This document shows, piece by piece, positions 6,463 to 6,640 of a DNA stretch of 6,640 nt. The position numbers and the translations under genes were made by a program. Origin of the DNA: Rhodoferax sp. (GTDB lineage Bacteria; Pseudomonadota; Gammaproteobacteria; Burkholderiales; Burkholderiaceae_C); NCBI GenBank assembly GCA_021731215.1, contig JAKFXU010000162.1, positions 1 through 6,640 on the forward strand. The letters are read 5' to 3'. The stretch's first letter is position 1. The number at the start of each line of letters is the position of its first letter. The notes beneath the pieces were generated by a model. The model saw only the letters and a program-made list of their open reading frames with translations, was not told the DNA's origin and made no database searches.

Positions 6463-6635
6463 CCCAGATTGTCCATTGGGGTTTGGAGGGTAGGTGGATG
6501 CAGTGGCGAGGCAGTTTTGTCCTGACTGAGGCGTCCATAGCTTGGGCTATGGACAACGAAGAAGGGCAAAAATGGCCGCCAATGCGCCGCCTGCACCCAA
6601 ACAGCACCGCAGGTGCGCCTAATGGACAATCTGGG
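6463..6635. mobile_element. MITE-like non-autonomous element, 173 bases
   Basis: The element is bounded by perfect 15-base terminal inverted repeats, CCCAGATTGTCCATT (6463-6477) and AATGGACAATCTGGG (6621-6635), and flanked by TTGAA on both sides. It encodes no transposase. It contains a perfect internal hairpin, with nine-base arms 6533-6541 and 6546-6554 around TTGG, and a smaller one near the right end (6604-6608 with 6612-6616). Size, ends and duplication fit a miniature inverted-repeat element mobilised in trans by a full-length insertion sequence elsewhere. The parent IS family cannot be named from this window. Confidence 0.8.
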
Positions 6636-6640
6636 TTGAA
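6636..6640. repeat. Right target-site duplication TTGAA
   Basis: This is the second copy of TTGAA, abutting the right inverted repeat and forming the last five bases of the window. If fic resumes after it, the next codon should be for Gly (STAIE-G-N). Confidence 0.65.

Overview
The window looks like chromosome of a GC-rich betaproteobacterium, most likely a member of the Comamonadaceae (Rhodoferax/Polaromonas-like). That assignment rests on codon use, on the protein sequences and on the porin-glnK-amtB gene order. It is an inference from sequence character; no search was run.

Left part (1-647). This is mostly non-coding. It holds one probable 63-residue two-helix membrane protein on the minus strand (209-400), a tiny minus-strand reading frame with a strong ribosome binding site (110-145), and a clear intrinsic terminator (570-605) that ends the operon to its right.

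Nitrogen operon (648-3642, minus strand). Transcription runs leftward through a BBP2-type outer-membrane beta-barrel porin, glnK (a PII signal protein) and amtB (an ammonium channel). The gaps are only 37 and 31 bases, and the terminator follows amtB. Just upstream of the porin start is a near-consensus sigma-54 promoter (TGGCACGGTCCATGCT, exact GG-N10-GC spacing). Two NtrC-like dyads lie about 127 and 168 bases upstream of its predicted start. The likely logic is that nitrogen limitation switches on an outer-membrane pore, the inner-membrane ammonium channel and the PII protein that gates it, as one unit.

ComM (3801-5336, plus strand). This is an intact YifB/ComM AAA+ ATPase, the branch-migration helicase of natural transformation, divergent from the nitrogen operon. 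The shared 211-base intergenic region also carries a textbook LexA (SOS) box, CTGT-N8-ACAG at 3717-3732. It suggests that comM may be SOS-controlled, and it sits between the NtrC sites and the sigma-54 promoter.

Decayed defence/restriction island (5428-6640, plus strand). Three gene remnants follow with overlapping ends. The first is an Eco57I-like restriction-modification methylase whose start is joined in frame to its end, with the catalytic core missing. The second is a composite short frame that contains three palindromic hairpins and ends in a broken DUF1016/YhcG-type segment. The third is the start of a Fic-family gene, interrupted by a 173-base MITE-like element with 15-base terminal inverted repeats and a 5-base TTGAA target duplication. 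The window ends exactly at the right-hand duplication, so the rest of fic presumably lies just outside.
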